A stretch of 64,000 nt of DNA, taken from NCBI GenBank assembly GCA_954871525.1, contig OX940863.1, positions 8,718,001 through 8,782,000 of the forward strand. The letters are read 5' to 3'. The notes beneath the pieces were generated by a model. It made no database searches. It saw only the letters and a list, made by a program, of their open reading frames with translations, and had not been told where the DNA came from. Positions 19,837-33,700 of the stretch are shown here, one piece after another. The stretch comes from Parietaria judaica. Lineage: Eukaryota; Streptophyta; Magnoliopsida; Rosales; Urticaceae. Position numbers and translations under genes: made by a program. Each line of letters opens with the position of its first letter. Position 1 is the first letter of the stretch.

Positions 19837-22432
19837 CCTATATAAAGATCTTGCCTAAATACTCAAAAATATTTTTTCAGAATATTCGTCGAAAACCCCA
19901 TCGACATGCGGTATGCCCATGAAAAATATGCGATATTTCCGTCATGCGGCATGCCTTTTTTTTCTGATATGCCCATCGGCAAGCGGTATGTCCGTAAGAT
20001 GAAAATTGCGCGAAACGACATCGGCAAATGGCATTTAAAACCTTGCCCTAAAGACACTTCACAAGAGCATCAAGCACGTCTCGGGCCGTGGCTGGGTGCT
20101 CTCGCCGGTCTATACCGTTAGCTTTATTTATAATAACTTTGACTGTCACCGCAAATATAATACAAACTTTGACTGTCAAAATAGATACATGATAATCTGT
20201 TATAAAATATTTTTTTTTTAATTTCGCATTGACAAGAGATTGTGATTCTGATTTCCTAAAATCTATTTTTTTTTTTTGTTACAAATCAACATATAAATTT
20301 TTTTAGCAAATGACATTCGTGCGTGAATCGGCGATCTAAGATTACTATGAGTTCTAATTTTTACTAATTTTGTCACTTCGTATATTATATACGTGTATTA
20401 AATATTATTTATGAATATATTATTCAGCAGTTAGCTGTTAGCGATTAATAGAAATAACAATACTTAAAAAAATATTATTATTGTTATGGATAATAATTGA
20501 AATGCTCATACAAGTACCAATTATTTATATTTACTATACATTGGTAACATTAGTCAACAATTGTATGCTCTCAATTTAGTATAAATACTCTCTAAGTGGA
20601 TGAATAAAATTCACTCTCACATTTCCACACTTACATTCATCTCACTTTATCTTACTCTAATCTTCTCCATTCTCTCTTCCATAAATCATATTTCATACTC
20701 ATCCATTATACCATATACCCATCACCAAATTTCTTACCACTCTAGAATCAAGGTGCAAAAGTTTAGCGATTTTAAAAAAAATTATGTCTTGATTTTCGGG
20801 CATGACAAATTAAGGGTTCGTTCATACTTGATTCATAATGTACGTGGATTTTCATATTCTTATTTAATAAAATGAAATAATGACACTTCACTAAAATCGT
20901 ACGGCCACTTTTCAATTATTGGTTTGCCCTACCAGAAACCGTCGGTTACTTACAGCATGGACGGTATTATAATTCCTATCAGAGTTTGACTACAGTGCTT
21001 GTTGACAAAGTGGATAGTCAGCGTGTCTATAATGGGTATTTCACAAGTGCATGGCCAGCTAATGCGAATAGTTAATTCATTGAGTTCGGTAAAATTTGAC
21101 GTTTTAACAAACATGATTAAAATATTAACTCAATTTTTGTTGCTGAAAATTAATAGTCTACAATTGGGGGATGACTTTTTGTCAAATCAAACAACTGATG
21201 AAAAACTAAAGCACTAACATATAAATTTCATATATAATAAATATTATGTAACTTATTAACATATAAAAATACATAAAATAATAAATTTTATAACTAAAGA
21301 AGTTGTTAGGGTTTCCAAAATCAGTTTTTGTATATTTGTTTGGTTTTTGAAATATCTGGTACATCATGTTTTTCGAACACTCATTGGTTATGTTGTCTAT
21401 TTTTTGTTACAAAAAAAAAAATACCCCATATATGATTATAAAAATACCATACGATTTATTATATAAATTGCCACGTGTGTCGTGTATAATGAATATTAAA
21501 TACTATATGGTCAAAATCTTGTAGTTTTGATCTTTAGAAAGTTGACAATTAATCATCAAGGATGCCGAAGGTTGAATATTCTTCATGTTTAACATTAAGA
21601 CTTAACAGAAAATAATAATATTAATATTGATTGTGCCCATCGGAACGCTACTTTATTGAGTCATATATATCAAATTAAACCAACGAGTGTGGTCAATATG
21701 TTCATGTAAATACGAATAATATCCCTTGAATTTATTCCACGGTCTTAGTCTTTATCTCATTAAATTATAGTTATATAATATATGTAGTGTGTATATCTTA
21801 TATTGCCAAACTTTCGCCGACGAGAATAAGCTGCTTCATCTTTTTCAACATTCAAATTTATTTGCTTCTTCGAAATTTCTGCGCATGCATGCTAAAGCAT
21901 AAAGTTCCAACTTCAACAACGTTTTTTTTTCTTATTTACCTCAAGAAATATAGCACGACATTAGTTACAAGTGACCGAGCGATCGAGCTCCCTAATACGA
22001 AGTGATGATACTACCCAACAATTTTTGAACCCGCGAAGAAATTATGTTACGACTAAATGTGTTCAAAATCAACCAATCAATATGAGTTGCGAGATAATAT
22101 TCTAATTAATAAATAAATTTAGTCGGATTTTAACACTTTTAACTTGGTTGTTGAGCCAAATTATCAAATTGTCCCATTATAGGAATGTGACTAAGAACGC
22201 AAAATTTTCTTTTTCTTCTCGGCAATTCCTTGTTTCAACTGAGATTCTTGGTCATGTTACGTGTTTGACCAATGTATATATATTTATATATAATCTCGTT
22301 CGTAATTAAGGGTTGATTCAATTATGACCCAAAAAGATCAAATACTTGTACAATTCTTTGAAGGCTTTTCACTTTGTTGAGTGAGGAACTATAACAAGAA
22401 ACTGAAGGGTATGCTTTGGGAAAAGTAGCAGG
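19837..22432. other. Intergenic DNA with a probable truncated transposon end
   Basis: At about 19890-20050 there are repeated gcggtatgcc/cggcatgcc/catcggcaa words, finishing ggcatttaaaaccttgcc. That looks like one end of a decayed hAT-like element; the other end was not found. The remainder is AT-rich with no credible gene. ORFs at 20600, 20999 and 21787 are low in complexity and unrecognised. Confidence 0.45.
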
Positions 22433-22440
22433 AATTGACT

Positions 22441-22875
22441 AGGGTGTAACCGGAGCGGATATCCGGTTTTTTTGGACTATCCGGTATCTGGATCCGGAAT
22501 CCGGACAGTCAAAAATCACTATCCGTATCCGGATTTTCAAATCCGGATACTTTTTTTTTCTTTCAAAATCCGGTTTTGAAATCCGGATCCGGTTAAAAAA
22601 AAAAAAAAAAAGATAAAACGTACATTGTATCAACCACTAGAAAACCGTACAAATCTAGTACATAACTTGCCATTGTCTCAACCACCAAAAAACCATACAA
22701 CCCTAACTTATATTAAAGAAAAATAATAATTATAAAATCGGATAATAAAACCGGATACCGGATATCCGGATTTTTAAAAAGTACTATCCGGTATCCGAAT
22801 CCGGTTTTAATCCGAATACGGATTTGGATTTGGATTTGGATTTTAATCCGGATTCCGGATTTTATTTACACCCCT
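22441..22875. mobile_element. hAT-type MITE with ccggat subterminal repeats
   Basis: A 435-bp element starting AGGGTGTAACCGG and ending CCGGATTTTATTTACACCCCT. Flanks are aattgact (22433-22440) and aaatgact (22876-22883), an 8-bp duplication with one mismatch. Multiple tatccgg/atccggat words fill both ends. There is no coding capacity. Its TAGGGGTG-like terminus relates it to the elements at 4935 and 37108. Confidence 0.78.
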
Positions 22876-22883
22876 AAATGACT

Positions 22884-22930
22884 GCCCAATTTTTGCACTT
22901 ATAACCCTTTCTCTCATTTAAACTTGCAAC

Positions 22931-22970
<40 letters not shown>

Positions 22971-25241
22971 TATGACTAGTAAATATCACCCTTATTATTC
23001 CTCTAATGTATCAAATTGCCCCCTCTAATATTTTTTGGTATTATTTTAAGTTTTAACCTTTGACTTATCGGTATGTACTAGTTTGTCCCTGAAACACTTT
23101 ATCATTTTGGAACAACTATTGCCCTCCGAGGTTTAATCTGTATCAAATGTTTAAGTTAACACATTAAGGAGAAACCATCATTCTTAATAATATAACGGAA
23201 ATGACGATCTTTGAGGTTTCATGGATAGCAAAGAGCGGGAACAAGGAAAAGGCATTCTCAAGAAGAAGTGAATATCGAGAGGATTTTTACAAAAACAAAT
23301 CAAAAAACTATTGAATTGGTATACGTATTATTTGGATCGATATATTTTATTTATACGATAAAATATGTTATTATTCGAATCCGGTTAACTTGTTTCAAAA
23401 CAAGTTAAGATTATTAAAATTAATTATTAGATTTTGATAACCGAAAATTCAATTAATTAATTTTAAAAATAAATTAAAATAAGAATACCCAAAATCAAAT
23501 TATAAATACAAAATAATAATAATAATAATAAAAAATAACCGACCGATTGCATCTTAGTAAACACGCCTCACTACATTCTTGCATGTTTGAATAGCCATCT
23601 GAGTGAAGCAGCTGAGTCTTTTACAGCCTTATTTGGCAGCCAAAGCCAAACTAGTGGCACGTGCGACGTGTAACGTTCTCAGCTTTTAACAGTGCTTCCT
23701 TCTATTATATCATATCTTCTTATAACTCTTTATTGTTAAGCAGTGATAATAATATAATATATCGTCTCTTTTCTTCCACTACGACAACATCGAGAAACAA
23801 AAGGTTTGGCAAACAGTTATATAAATTAATTAATTAATATCGCACTTTCCAAAATGAATAATACACAATTCCCTGTCGTGCCATTTATTATACCTACAAA
23901 AATAGCAACCACTCAAAGTACACTATATCTTACGTCACTAAAAACCTCACTCCAAAAACTGAACACTGTGGACGTGTATACTGTATAGTTATTACTTATT
24001 AAGCACAAATATACATATATTTTTAAAATATATAATTTATATTTTCAATTTTTTTAATGACAAAATTTTTCAATGATATAAAAAGTTTGACATAAGTAAT
24101 TATGTTTTTTTAACTCTCTATATATCTATGTGGCATACAATATAATGATATATGATCCGATCATGTTTTTGTCGACCATATCACGAGCTACAAGAATCTC
24201 TAAGGAATACTAAATGTTGGCATATAGTAGCCACAATATGTGTTCTGCAATGCAAAGATTAAAGACACTTTTAAGTTAATTTTATCGACACGTGATCAAA
24301 ACAGGCAAAATCACGATCAATAAGAACGAAAACATAATCAAACCATACATAGCAACATGAAAATTTACCGTACACATTTAACAAGAAAAATAATAATTAC
24401 TTATACCAATTTTTTTTTTATTATTATATATTCTTATGAAATTTTATCACCAAAAAATAAATAAGTCATATTTCTTTGTAACACATGGGCAATTTCGCCG
24501 TAAATATCCTTTATGCGGCAAAAGCACCCAAAACTTTTTCAAAATAATAAGGTGAATGATCAAATTTCTCAATTGCACTGATTAAATTAATATCCGAAGC
24601 GGTGAACCACTAGATAAAATTCTCGGAAATATGTTTCTCGGCCCAGTCCCTCCGCTTCAACAATAAATAAATAAATAATTATATGTTGCTCTCGAAAAAA
24701 TACAGCAACCAAATGCAAAAAATAAACTCAGATCACAAACTCAAATATGTTTCATTTTTAAGAAATCTCGAATCGAAATCGAAATATCCGAACCACAGAA
24801 ACCCCACCTCTATACATGGGACCTCAGTACGTAATTCGTGACATCTTACAAAGGAATAATTAAAAAAAATGGCGTTCTTATATTTCTTTTGACATTTATA
24901 TGTAATAAATGGCAATGATAGCTCCGTGTGTGACTAATATTGATTCTTTAGCTTTTAATGTTATATATGTCTTTAGCAATTAATTAGGACATACACCGAA
25001 AACATATGTTATAAAATTTACTTGATATTTTCACATCAGATTAACTCATCAAAATTCAAAAAAATGTTGGCATGTGGTCCATATATGCATGTGTGTTCTC
25101 ATTTAGTGGAGAATTATTGGGAAACTTCAGCTTCTAAATGTGAAATAGTAATTTGTTCCGAAGACTAGATAAATAATAATTTTATATTTTGCAAATAAAG
25201 AATATTTATGTATTTTTCGTAACATATAAAAATTGCGCCTT
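22884..25241. other. Intergenic DNA without a recognised gene
   Basis: AT-rich, with a (AT)n run at about 22937-22962. A less AT-rich island at 23540-23710 includes a G-box core (ggcacgtgcgac, near 23656) but no adjoining ORF. Nothing else is recognised. Confidence 0.5.
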
Positions 25242-25369
25242 TTTTTTGGCAAAAGTCAAAGTCCACCATCAAAGTCAAAGACCAGTGGCCGACGAACCAA
25301 GACATTGGCGAGGCCCGGAGTCAAAAAGACGAAGAAGACGTCCTTGAAAGGCACCCCGGCCTGACGAGG

Positions 25370-25620
25370 TACCTTTCCCGACAAGGTACCATGGCCCGAC
25401 GACCCTGGCCCGACGAGGTACCTTGCCTGACAAGGTACCATGGCCCGACGACCCCGGCCCGACGAGGTACCTTGCCCGGTAAGGTACCACGGCCCGACGA
25501 AACCGACGAGGCGACATGGCCGACGAGACCGAGGAGGCCGACAAGGCCGACGAGGCGACATGGCCGACGAGCCCGACGAGGCGACATAGCCGACAAGGTG
25601 ACAAGCCTGACGAAGACCTT
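25370..25620. repeat. GC-rich tandem repeats in the LTR U3 region
   Basis: Repeats of gacgaggtacct(t)gcc(t/c)gacaaggtacca and ggcccgacgacc, with a period near 60 bp, followed by shorter gacgaggcgacatggcc units up to about 25595. Overlapping ORFs on both strands here arise from the repeats. Confidence 0.88.
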
Positions 25621-25891
25621 GGTCTGACAAGCACCATCGTCATAGCTTGACGAGGGCATAACTTATAATTATTCCACACGACGAGGAGATCCGAGATCAC
25701 GAAGATCCCCGGGAAATCCTCCAAATTCCCTCGGACTCAACATACGAACTCGCGGACAACCAGAAGACATCGAAGACGAATCAAGAAGCACCGACGAGCC
25801 CTTCGACAAGGCTAGGGGCCACGGCAACCCCCCTGTGGCAGGAGAGAAATTCGCAGGCCCTTGGTGGTGCAATTTCAGGGAATTGGTTTTC

Positions 25892-25903
25892 CTATAAATA
25901 GGA
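25892..25903 (+). promoter_or_regulatory. LTR TATA box
   Basis: TATAAATAGGAG, followed about 30 bp later by a pyrimidine-rich start region, is a strong plant promoter signature inside the probable LTR. Confidence 0.6.
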
Positions 25904-26887
25904 GCCTTCCTCTTCTCATTTCCACACTCACTCACTCACTCACAGCTTTCTCCAGAGCTTCTCTCTCTAGCTTTCTCTCTCTACAAAGTCGCCCTCTCTC
26001 CCCCCAGCTAGTATTGAGAGCTTGCTAGCAGAGGCCCGTCTAAGAAGAGATCTAGAGTAGAGTCTCAGCCTCGACAAGAGAAGTTGTTCGTCGAGTCGTC
26101 AAGGAGTCTCCCTTGTCAGGTCAAGGCGCCCTCGCTTGCCTCGACAAGGAGCATCCCTCGTGAGGTTAAGGCACACTCGCCTACCCCGACAAGATCGATA
26201 GAGAATGAGCATCCCTCGTCGGGATAAGACCCTCACCACAACGAGCTTGCCTACACTGACGGGGTCGACGAAGAAAACTTCACGTCGGTAATACCCAGCC
26301 ACCTAGCCAAGGGTCACCCCCGCGCCGCCAACATCTGCATTTCCGAAGAGTCAAACCACATCGTCAGTCACCCGCCGTTTATCACTAACCCTGAACTACG
26401 TGGGACCTGATTCTCTTAAACTGAGATACGTAGGCAGCCTCGCCCAACCATAAGCGACGGGGCACGGGCCCAATCTACCCTTTTTTGCAGGTCTTCCCTC
26501 GCCGAAAGAGCTGGCCAAGGAAGGGAATCCACGAAGAATCATCAAGATCAGCTCGGAGCTTCATCAAGACAGGAGTTCCCCTAGACGAGTAGTTTCGCCA
26601 CGTCAAGGACTCCGCCCAGACAAGGAGCTCCGCCGTGATACGGACTTCGCCACCACAAGGGAAGTTCGGCGAGGAGCTTCGCCGTGATACAGACTTCGCA
26701 CCCACGAGGGAAGTTCGCCGAGGATCGCCGAGGACAGCCCAGAGACTCATCCAAGACGACGGATTTGTCTCCAGCTTTGACGATGATTAGTCAACCCACG
26801 TTGACTTAGCATTTAATTATCCTCGTGTTCAGCGGGTATATCTCGAGACCCGAACCTTGGATCCGACCCTAAGTTAAAGCCATTTTT

Positions 26888-28525
26888 ACGCATTAACAAC
26901 TTCTATATCATTTTTGTCTTAATTGATCTAGATTCTCTAATACTATTTTTCGTTGATATCCGATGAAATTGTTTTTTATTTTTATTCTCTGAGAAAATGA
27001 TATTATGATTTGAATTTTTGAAAAAGAGAAAAATTTAAATGAAAAAGAATAAGATAGCGAAAGATTAATAATATTACCGAGAATACAAAACAATAAGGGT
27101 AATAGTATTTCGGTCCAAATTATAGTATGACAGTAGATTTCGAATTTAGCAACTTTCACACGTCGAAACGGAACCGCTTATTATGTAATTTAATAATACA
27201 TTATGACATCATTATCAATTGAAAAATCATACCAAAATTATGATATATGAATCATTTTCTTTTGCTTGAGCATATATTATAAATATAGATTTTCGTATTT
27301 CTTGATCGAGGACCAAAATTAGTCCATTCCAAGTTGTAACTTTTATGACGCGGAATTTGGATTTCTCTCCATTACTTTTCCAACAACCAAATAGAGAATA
27401 ATGAAAATACAATTTATAGATTGGGAATTCCAAAATACTTTTTAGTTCTTTCTTTATGTTGTTTTTGTGTTACCACAAATGTCTTCATATTCAAATTTAA
27501 TGAAGATATTTCTGTAAGATGTCTCATATGGTTTGATATAAATATATATAGGGATAATTAAGTAAAAAGTAATCAAGTTGTACTCAACTAAGAATGAGAG
27601 TATTTAAGTTCTTTTTGTGGTGAGCGAAGTACCCATATAAAATAAAAATATACCACCATATCGTTATGTCCAACTGTCCCTTGTTTTTTGTGAAGTATAT
27701 ATTTTTACTCAATTTGAAATAAAAGTGTACAATCATTAATATATTTTTACTCGATTGAAAATAAAAATACTTATGAATAACCAACTTTTATAAATATTTT
27801 CAAAAACTTGCCTTGCTCGATTTAATAAAAATAATCGGGTGTTGTTTTGTTTTTTTTTTTGTTTTTTTTAACTGGGTGTGAATTAGACATGATCTTTAAT
27901 TGAAGATCCCAAAAAATCAAAACCGGCCCGAAAAAAGTAACAAACCGGTACCTAATCCCATTTTTGCCTCTATAATTTTTAATATTGGAGAAAGGATAAA
28001 AGCCAATATATGGTCGGGTTTAAACACTCAGACGAACAGACAATACTACTTAAAAAACAAAATTAAAGCAAAAATTAAAGAGTCTTTAGATAGAGTAATG
28101 GCCTCTTATCCTATATAATCCAGATTAATTTATTATGCATCAGAAGCATATTCGAGTGTGTATTATAATAATAAGAAGAAAGGAAGGAAGGCAAAAGAAA
28201 TTTGGTGAGACACTGGCATAAAGTCTTTAATTTTCAAAGCATTCATAAATAACCGGCCAACAAATTTAGGAGTGTTGATTTCTAAGGAATCAACACATTT
28301 ATAATAATGACTAGTTGATATGATTTTGATTTTTCTTTTATCCATTTATAGAAGTTACTTTAAGAAAACACTCACTATATAATTTGTTAACAATGAATTC
28401 TATTTTAAAAATCCCAACAATGCCAATTTTAGTGTTAATAAATTTTTAGTGGCTTGAATGGGACTCTATATGTTGTTTGATATATATATTTTAAATAATT
28501 TATTTAGTACCGAGGTTGTTGAGAG
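26888..28525. other. Intergenic DNA without a recognised gene
   Basis: AT-rich sequence with only short unrecognised ORFs. A single tagggataatt motif at about 27550 resembles the terminus of the MITE at 59123, but I found no partner. Confidence 0.45.
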
Positions 28526-28820
28526 CAGAGCCGTGTATGAAGGGAGGCGGAATAGGTTCGCGCTTAGAATAAAAAAAATCAACATTTAAGGGCCCTAAAA
28601 AAAACTCAATTTAAGGGCTCCGAAACTACTTTAAATTATATTTGACTAGTACTTTTACCTTTAAAAACATTAGACGCATCATATTTGAATTAGTAGTTAA
28701 TTAATATACGAATATCTTGAATACTTTTGCATCGAAATTTAAAATCACAATTTTGATAGGGGCTCCTAAAATTACTCCTCGCCTCGGACCCCAAAAATTT
28801 CAAGTAAGGCCTTGATTTGG
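28526..28820. mobile_element. Decayed hAT-like relic
   Basis: Begins cagagccgtgtatgaaggg and continues with ggttcgcgcttag and aagggccc; near its end are ggggctcctaaaatt and aaggccttgattt. This ordering is familiar from non-autonomous plant hATs with CAGAGCCGG ends. No clear target duplication is visible, so boundaries are approximate. Confidence 0.4.
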
Positions 28821-30674
28821 AGCACAATCGTTTAAATGTTTTTGCTTGATCGAGATTATTAATTTTACTCACTCATATATGAGAGGATAACAAAATTATT
28901 GACACCCTAACAAGCTTTGATATTAAAAATTTGAGTAATCATTTGGCGGCTTTTACATCCCATTTCATTCCATCTTTCATTCAATAAATATATTTATATG
29001 ATTTTTTTTTTAATAAAATTTTTGCTAGTTCTCTCTGTAGTCATACATATTTGAGGGATAATTATAAATTTAATTAGTTTTTCATTTCTTTTGTTTGACA
29101 TGTAAACCTAAATATTTTTAATTTACATTATTTTAAGTCTTTTCTTTATTTGTGTTTTTTAAAAGCCAATTCATGATTACTTTAAGAGAGATTGCAAAGT
29201 ACTATTGTACCTCGGTGTATAGTTTTTACTCGGTTCACTCCACAAAGTCATGCAATGCAATGCAAGCTTTTGTTTTCATTTCAACGATGAGTGAGTGGGT
29301 GGTTTAAGTGGTAATAAAGGGCCTATCTATAATCTAATGAGGTTTGTGGTCAAAGTTTTCAAATGCTTAGTAAAAAATAATTAATAAATAGTAGTAATTA
29401 AATGAGTTAATATTAAAATTTGACTAGTTGTAACAGTTAATTATATATTCAACAACATAACGTGTTTAACGTTAATTATCCATACCCTCATCACATTTTG
29501 AGAAACTGAAGTGACGACAAGTACCAGTCTTTTGAGAGACAACGTTTTTAACGTATTATGGCAACACATGCCATTTCAGGGTAGACCAAGGAGCTTCATG
29601 TCATTTTTTTATATTTAAAATTGGAAAACTAACCTCAAAACTTTGTATAATGTCCTTGAATCGCCCTTGATTTAATAATAACACCCCTAATTTTGTATTT
29701 TATCTTGACGAAGTCCGCCACTTTGTATTTTTGTCCGTATTACCATTAGAGAGGATCAATAAAGGGAATAATAGTATAATACAATGTCAAGACTGTACAT
29801 GGACAACAAATTAAATAAAAAAGACTACATAGAAACAAAAATTACATGTAAAGTCCAAAAGGAAAGACCAACGACGCGCCTCCGCGAGTCTTGATTACAA
29901 CACCACGCTAGAGGACTTGGCGTTTCATCACGCCAATACCAAAGGAAGCGACACACCAACACACAGTTGCCATTGCACTCACAACGTGGAGATTTCGCTT
30001 TTTGATTTTGATGTTGTCGTGACTCGTTGTGGATTTTGACTCGTGATTGAAGTGTGTGAAAAATAAACGTTTCGGGCATTGGAATTGTCGCATATGAGAG
30101 AGATGTCATGGCCCCTAGTCAGAGGTCTTGCTGGAAACATTGCAGAGATAGTGTTGCGGTTGGAGCTTTCTGGCGTCGGAGCTAGACTTCCTCGCGTCAA
30201 ATGCACCGTATGAGCCCGTGATGCGACAATTTTATAGTTTCAGAATCGCGGAAGGTCTCCAACCACTTTAAAAAGAACATGTAGAAGGATGATATGATTT
30301 TTCAAAATTTAATAAGTTAAACAAAAATTTGAACCCTTTATAGATATGAGAATAAATGCTAAAAGTCCAAATTATAAGATATTATTAATAAAATTGACAT
30401 AAGAGCAAAGGGGATAAAATTACAAAAAAAATAACAAGGTATGGTATAATGACAAAACATAGAAATGGGAGGGCTCCATTGAAATATTGACGTGATTTTT
30501 ATTTAGTGAGCAAATAGAAATGAGGACTTTCTCTTGGGCTTCCTTCCTTCCTCCCTCACCGCGTCGTGACTCGGTTTGACTCGCCACCTTTCCAATTTTC
30601 CCTCTTTGAATTCTCCCTTTTGAAAAATGTTTTTCTCTCGCAACGTGTGGACGGTGACTCCCTCCCAGTCCCAC
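28821..30674. other. Intergenic DNA upstream of LOX, with a GC-richer unidentified island
   Basis: Mostly AT-rich. The part at 29850-30230 is GC-richer and has overlapping minus-strand ORFs, one with a Cys-containing stretch (PRCECNGNCVLVC). I do not recognise it, and it may be a gene or transposon fragment. A W-box core (TTGAC) lies near 30576, within the LOX promoter. Confidence 0.35.
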
Positions 30675-30682
30675 TATATATA
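30675..30682 (+). promoter_or_regulatory. TATA box of the lipoxygenase gene
   Basis: TATATATA in the context ccactatatatacctcg, 93 bp before the LOX start codon. This is normal spacing for a short plant 5' leader. Confidence 0.6.
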
Positions 30683-30774
30683 CCTCGATCTCCACCGTTC
30701 GATCAGAAACCAAACCAAACCAAACCAAGAGGGACAAACACACACATTTGTTCCGTACAGCAAGCAGAAGAAGC

Positions 30775-33700
30775 ATGGCCTTCGCTACAGAGTTCATGGG
30801 CCACTCCATAATGGAGACGACTTCCTGCTCCTCCTCCAAAGGGGTTCTCCAGGGACGGAGGAAGAGCCAGTTTCTCATCACTTCTTCGCCGTTTGTGGCC
30901 CTTAAGAGAGTCTCGCTGAGGAAGAGGGCCGTGGTGGCGGCCATTAGCGAGGAGTTTCTGGTGCGGCAATCCGTGGCGAGCTCCTTGGGTTCCGATCTCG
31001 ACCAGCTCACTCGCGAGCTCAGGCCCACCAAGTTCAAGGTTCGAGCCGTTCTCACCGTGAGGAACAGGAACAAGGAGGCTCTGGGCGAGGCCTTCGCCAG
31101 ACACGTGGACGCACTCGCCGACAAGCTTGGTCGGAATGTCGCGTTGGAGCTCGTCAGCTCTGAAATCGACCCAAGTGAGTGATTGTTTCGGATGATTGCA
31201 GAGTGATGAGTTTTCGAGAGACCCAGTGTGTTGATTTTTTATTTATTTTGCAGAGTCGAAAGGACCGAGGAAGAGCAAGGAGACGGTGATCAAGGACTGG
31301 TCGGAGAAGTCGGATCCGAAGTCGGAGAGGGTGAATTACACGGCGGATTTCGTGGTGGACTCGAATTTCGGCATCCCCGGAGCGATCACCGTGGCGAACA
31401 AGCACCGGTCGGAGTTCTTCCTCGAGACGATCACCATTGAAGGCTTCGCTTGCGGTCCCGTGCATTTCCCCTGCAACTCCTGGGTTCAGTCCAAGAAAGA
31501 TCACCCCGAGAAGAGGATTTTCTTCTCCAACAAGGTACAGCGAGTGCTCCCAATCCCAGGATTCCATACATATATATATGTATGTATTGTCTTTTTGCTG
31601 ACCATATGACTCTGTGCAGCCATATCTACCGAATGAAACTCCGGCGGGGCTGAGAGCTCTGAGAGAGAAGGAGCTGAAGCAACTGAGGGGAGACGGGAAA
31701 GGAGCCCGGAAATTGTCCGACAGGGTTTACGATTACGAGGTGTACAACGATTTGGGAAACCCGGACCAGGGGATCGATCTGGCCCGGCCCATCCTCGGAG
31801 GCCCCGAGAGACCGTACCCGAGACGTTGTCGCACCGGCCGTGCCCCCACCGATACAGGTATGTTCGAAACAGTAAAAACCGGTCTCGGAGAGGATGTCAA
31901 TGCGGATTGGAGTTAATAACCGTTTTTTGTTTCTGTGCTGCAGACCTGAAGTCTGAGAGCAGGGTCGAGAAGCCGCTGCCAATGTACGTGCCGCGGGACG
32001 AGCAGTTCGAGGAGGCGAAGCAGGACACGTTCTCGTTCGGGAGGCTCAAGGCGGTTCTCCACAACTTGATACCATCCCTCAAGGCGGGCTTCTCCGAGGA
32101 CAACCAAGAGTTCGACGGCTTCTCCGACATCGACAGCCTCTACAGCGACGGCGTTCTTCGCGAGCTGGGGCTGGAGGAGGATCTCCTGAAGAAGCTTCCC
32201 ATGCCTAACCTTGTCAAAATGCTCCAGGATAACAAGGGCATTTTCAAATACGACACCCCAAAAATCGTCTCCAGTAAGCGTCTAATTACTCTGTTCGCTT
32301 CACCGCCATTGTAATGGTCATTGTTGTTACAGAATCCTAACCGGTTCTGTTTGAGCAGAGGACAAATATGCGTGGCTGAGGGACGACGAATTCGCCCGTC
32401 AAGCTATCGCCGGGGTTAACCCTGTGACGATCGAGAAGATGGAAGTTTTCCCACCGGTGAGCAAGCTTGATCCTGAAATCTATGGTCCTCTAGAGTCCGC
32501 GCTCAAAGAAGACGACATTATAGGACAAATCAACGGAATGACCGTTGAACAGGTAAATATAAAAACACTGTACACTTTAGCCGCGCAAATAGTTCCATTG
32601 TGCATATTTCTTACTTGTTTTTCGTCGTTTATCGTTCGTTCAGGCGTTGAACGAGAATAAACTGTTCATGGTGGACTACCACGATGCGTACCTTCCGTTC
32701 CTCGACCAAATCAACGCGCTAGACGGCCGAAAAGCCTATGCGACTCGGACAATCTATTTTCTCACAGCACAGGGGACGCTGAAGCCCATTGCCATTGAGC
32801 TTAGCCTCCCCCTGACTGGACCCGTCTCTCGTGCCAAGCGCGTGGTCACGCCTCCCGTCGACGCCACCACCAACTGGAAATGGCAACTCGCCAAGGCGCA
32901 TGTGTGCTCCAACGACGCCGGAGTCCATCAACTCGTGAACCACTGGTAAGAACATAAATCGATCATGCCAACATCTTGGCTCTTGTTTGACAATCAGGTT
33001 GGTTTTGGGTTTGACTTTGACTTTGAATTTGACGATAGGCTACGTACGCATGCGTGCATGGAGCCGTTCGTTCTGGCGGCGCACAGGCAGCTGAGCGCGA
33101 TGCACCCGATATTCAAGCTGTTGGACCCACACATGCGGTACACAATGGAGATCAATGGCTTGGCGCGGCAGAATCTCATCAATGCCGACGGAGTCATCGA
33201 GGCGTGCTTTACTCCTGGCCGCTACTGCATGGAGATGAGTGCCGCTGCTTACAAGAGCTTCTGGCGCTTCGACAAGGAAGGCCTCCCTGCCGATCTCATT
33301 CGAAGGTATTTCATTTGTTAAGGATTTTTATGTCATAAAGAAATAAAAAAGAAAATGACTTGAAACGATTTATAAGTTTACGGATTAGTCCTAATCACGT
33401 CTCTCGACATTTTCTATAGGGGAATGGCAGTCCCTGACGCATCCCAGCCGCATGGCCTGAGGCTTTTGATCGAGGATTACCCGTACGCCAACGACGGGCT
33501 TCTGATATGGGCAGCGATAGAGGACTGGGTCAAAGCCTATGTGGACAGGTACTACCCGAACCCGAGCCAGGTCCGCAACGACCGTGAGCTCCAGAGCTGG
33601 TACTCAGAGTCCATCAACGTGGGCCATGCCGACATCCGTGACGCCGAGTGGTGGCCTGCGCTGGACACCCCCGAGGACTTGGCCTCCATCCTCACTACCC

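Larger units (their letters stand above)
25247..26882 (+). mobile_element. Probable solo LTR (gypsy-like), GC-rich with tandem repeats
   Basis: A 1636-bp GC-rich island in AT-rich DNA. It starts TGGCAAAAGTCAAAG and ends AAGTTAAAGCCA, with inverted TGGC/GCCA ends, and is flanked by ttttt on both sides (25242-25246 and 26883-26887). The duplicate is low in complexity, so it is weak evidence alone. A strong promoter is present: TATAAATAGGAG at about 25892, followed by a pyrimidine-rich leader (tcactcactcactcac, ctctctctagctttctctc). Downstream gatacgtaggcagcctcgcc and the short ggaagttcgccgagg-type repeats fit plant gypsy LTRs. There is no gag or pol and no second copy, so it is called solo. Confidence 0.6.

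Noticed and set aside
23540..23710. Possible promoter or gene around a G-box
   Set aside because: A cacgtg core is present, but no coding region or TATA-leader arrangement follows.
25256..25724. Overlapping ORFs on both strands in the GC-rich island
   Set aside because: They are produced by tandem repeats in the LTR, with repetitive low-complexity translations.
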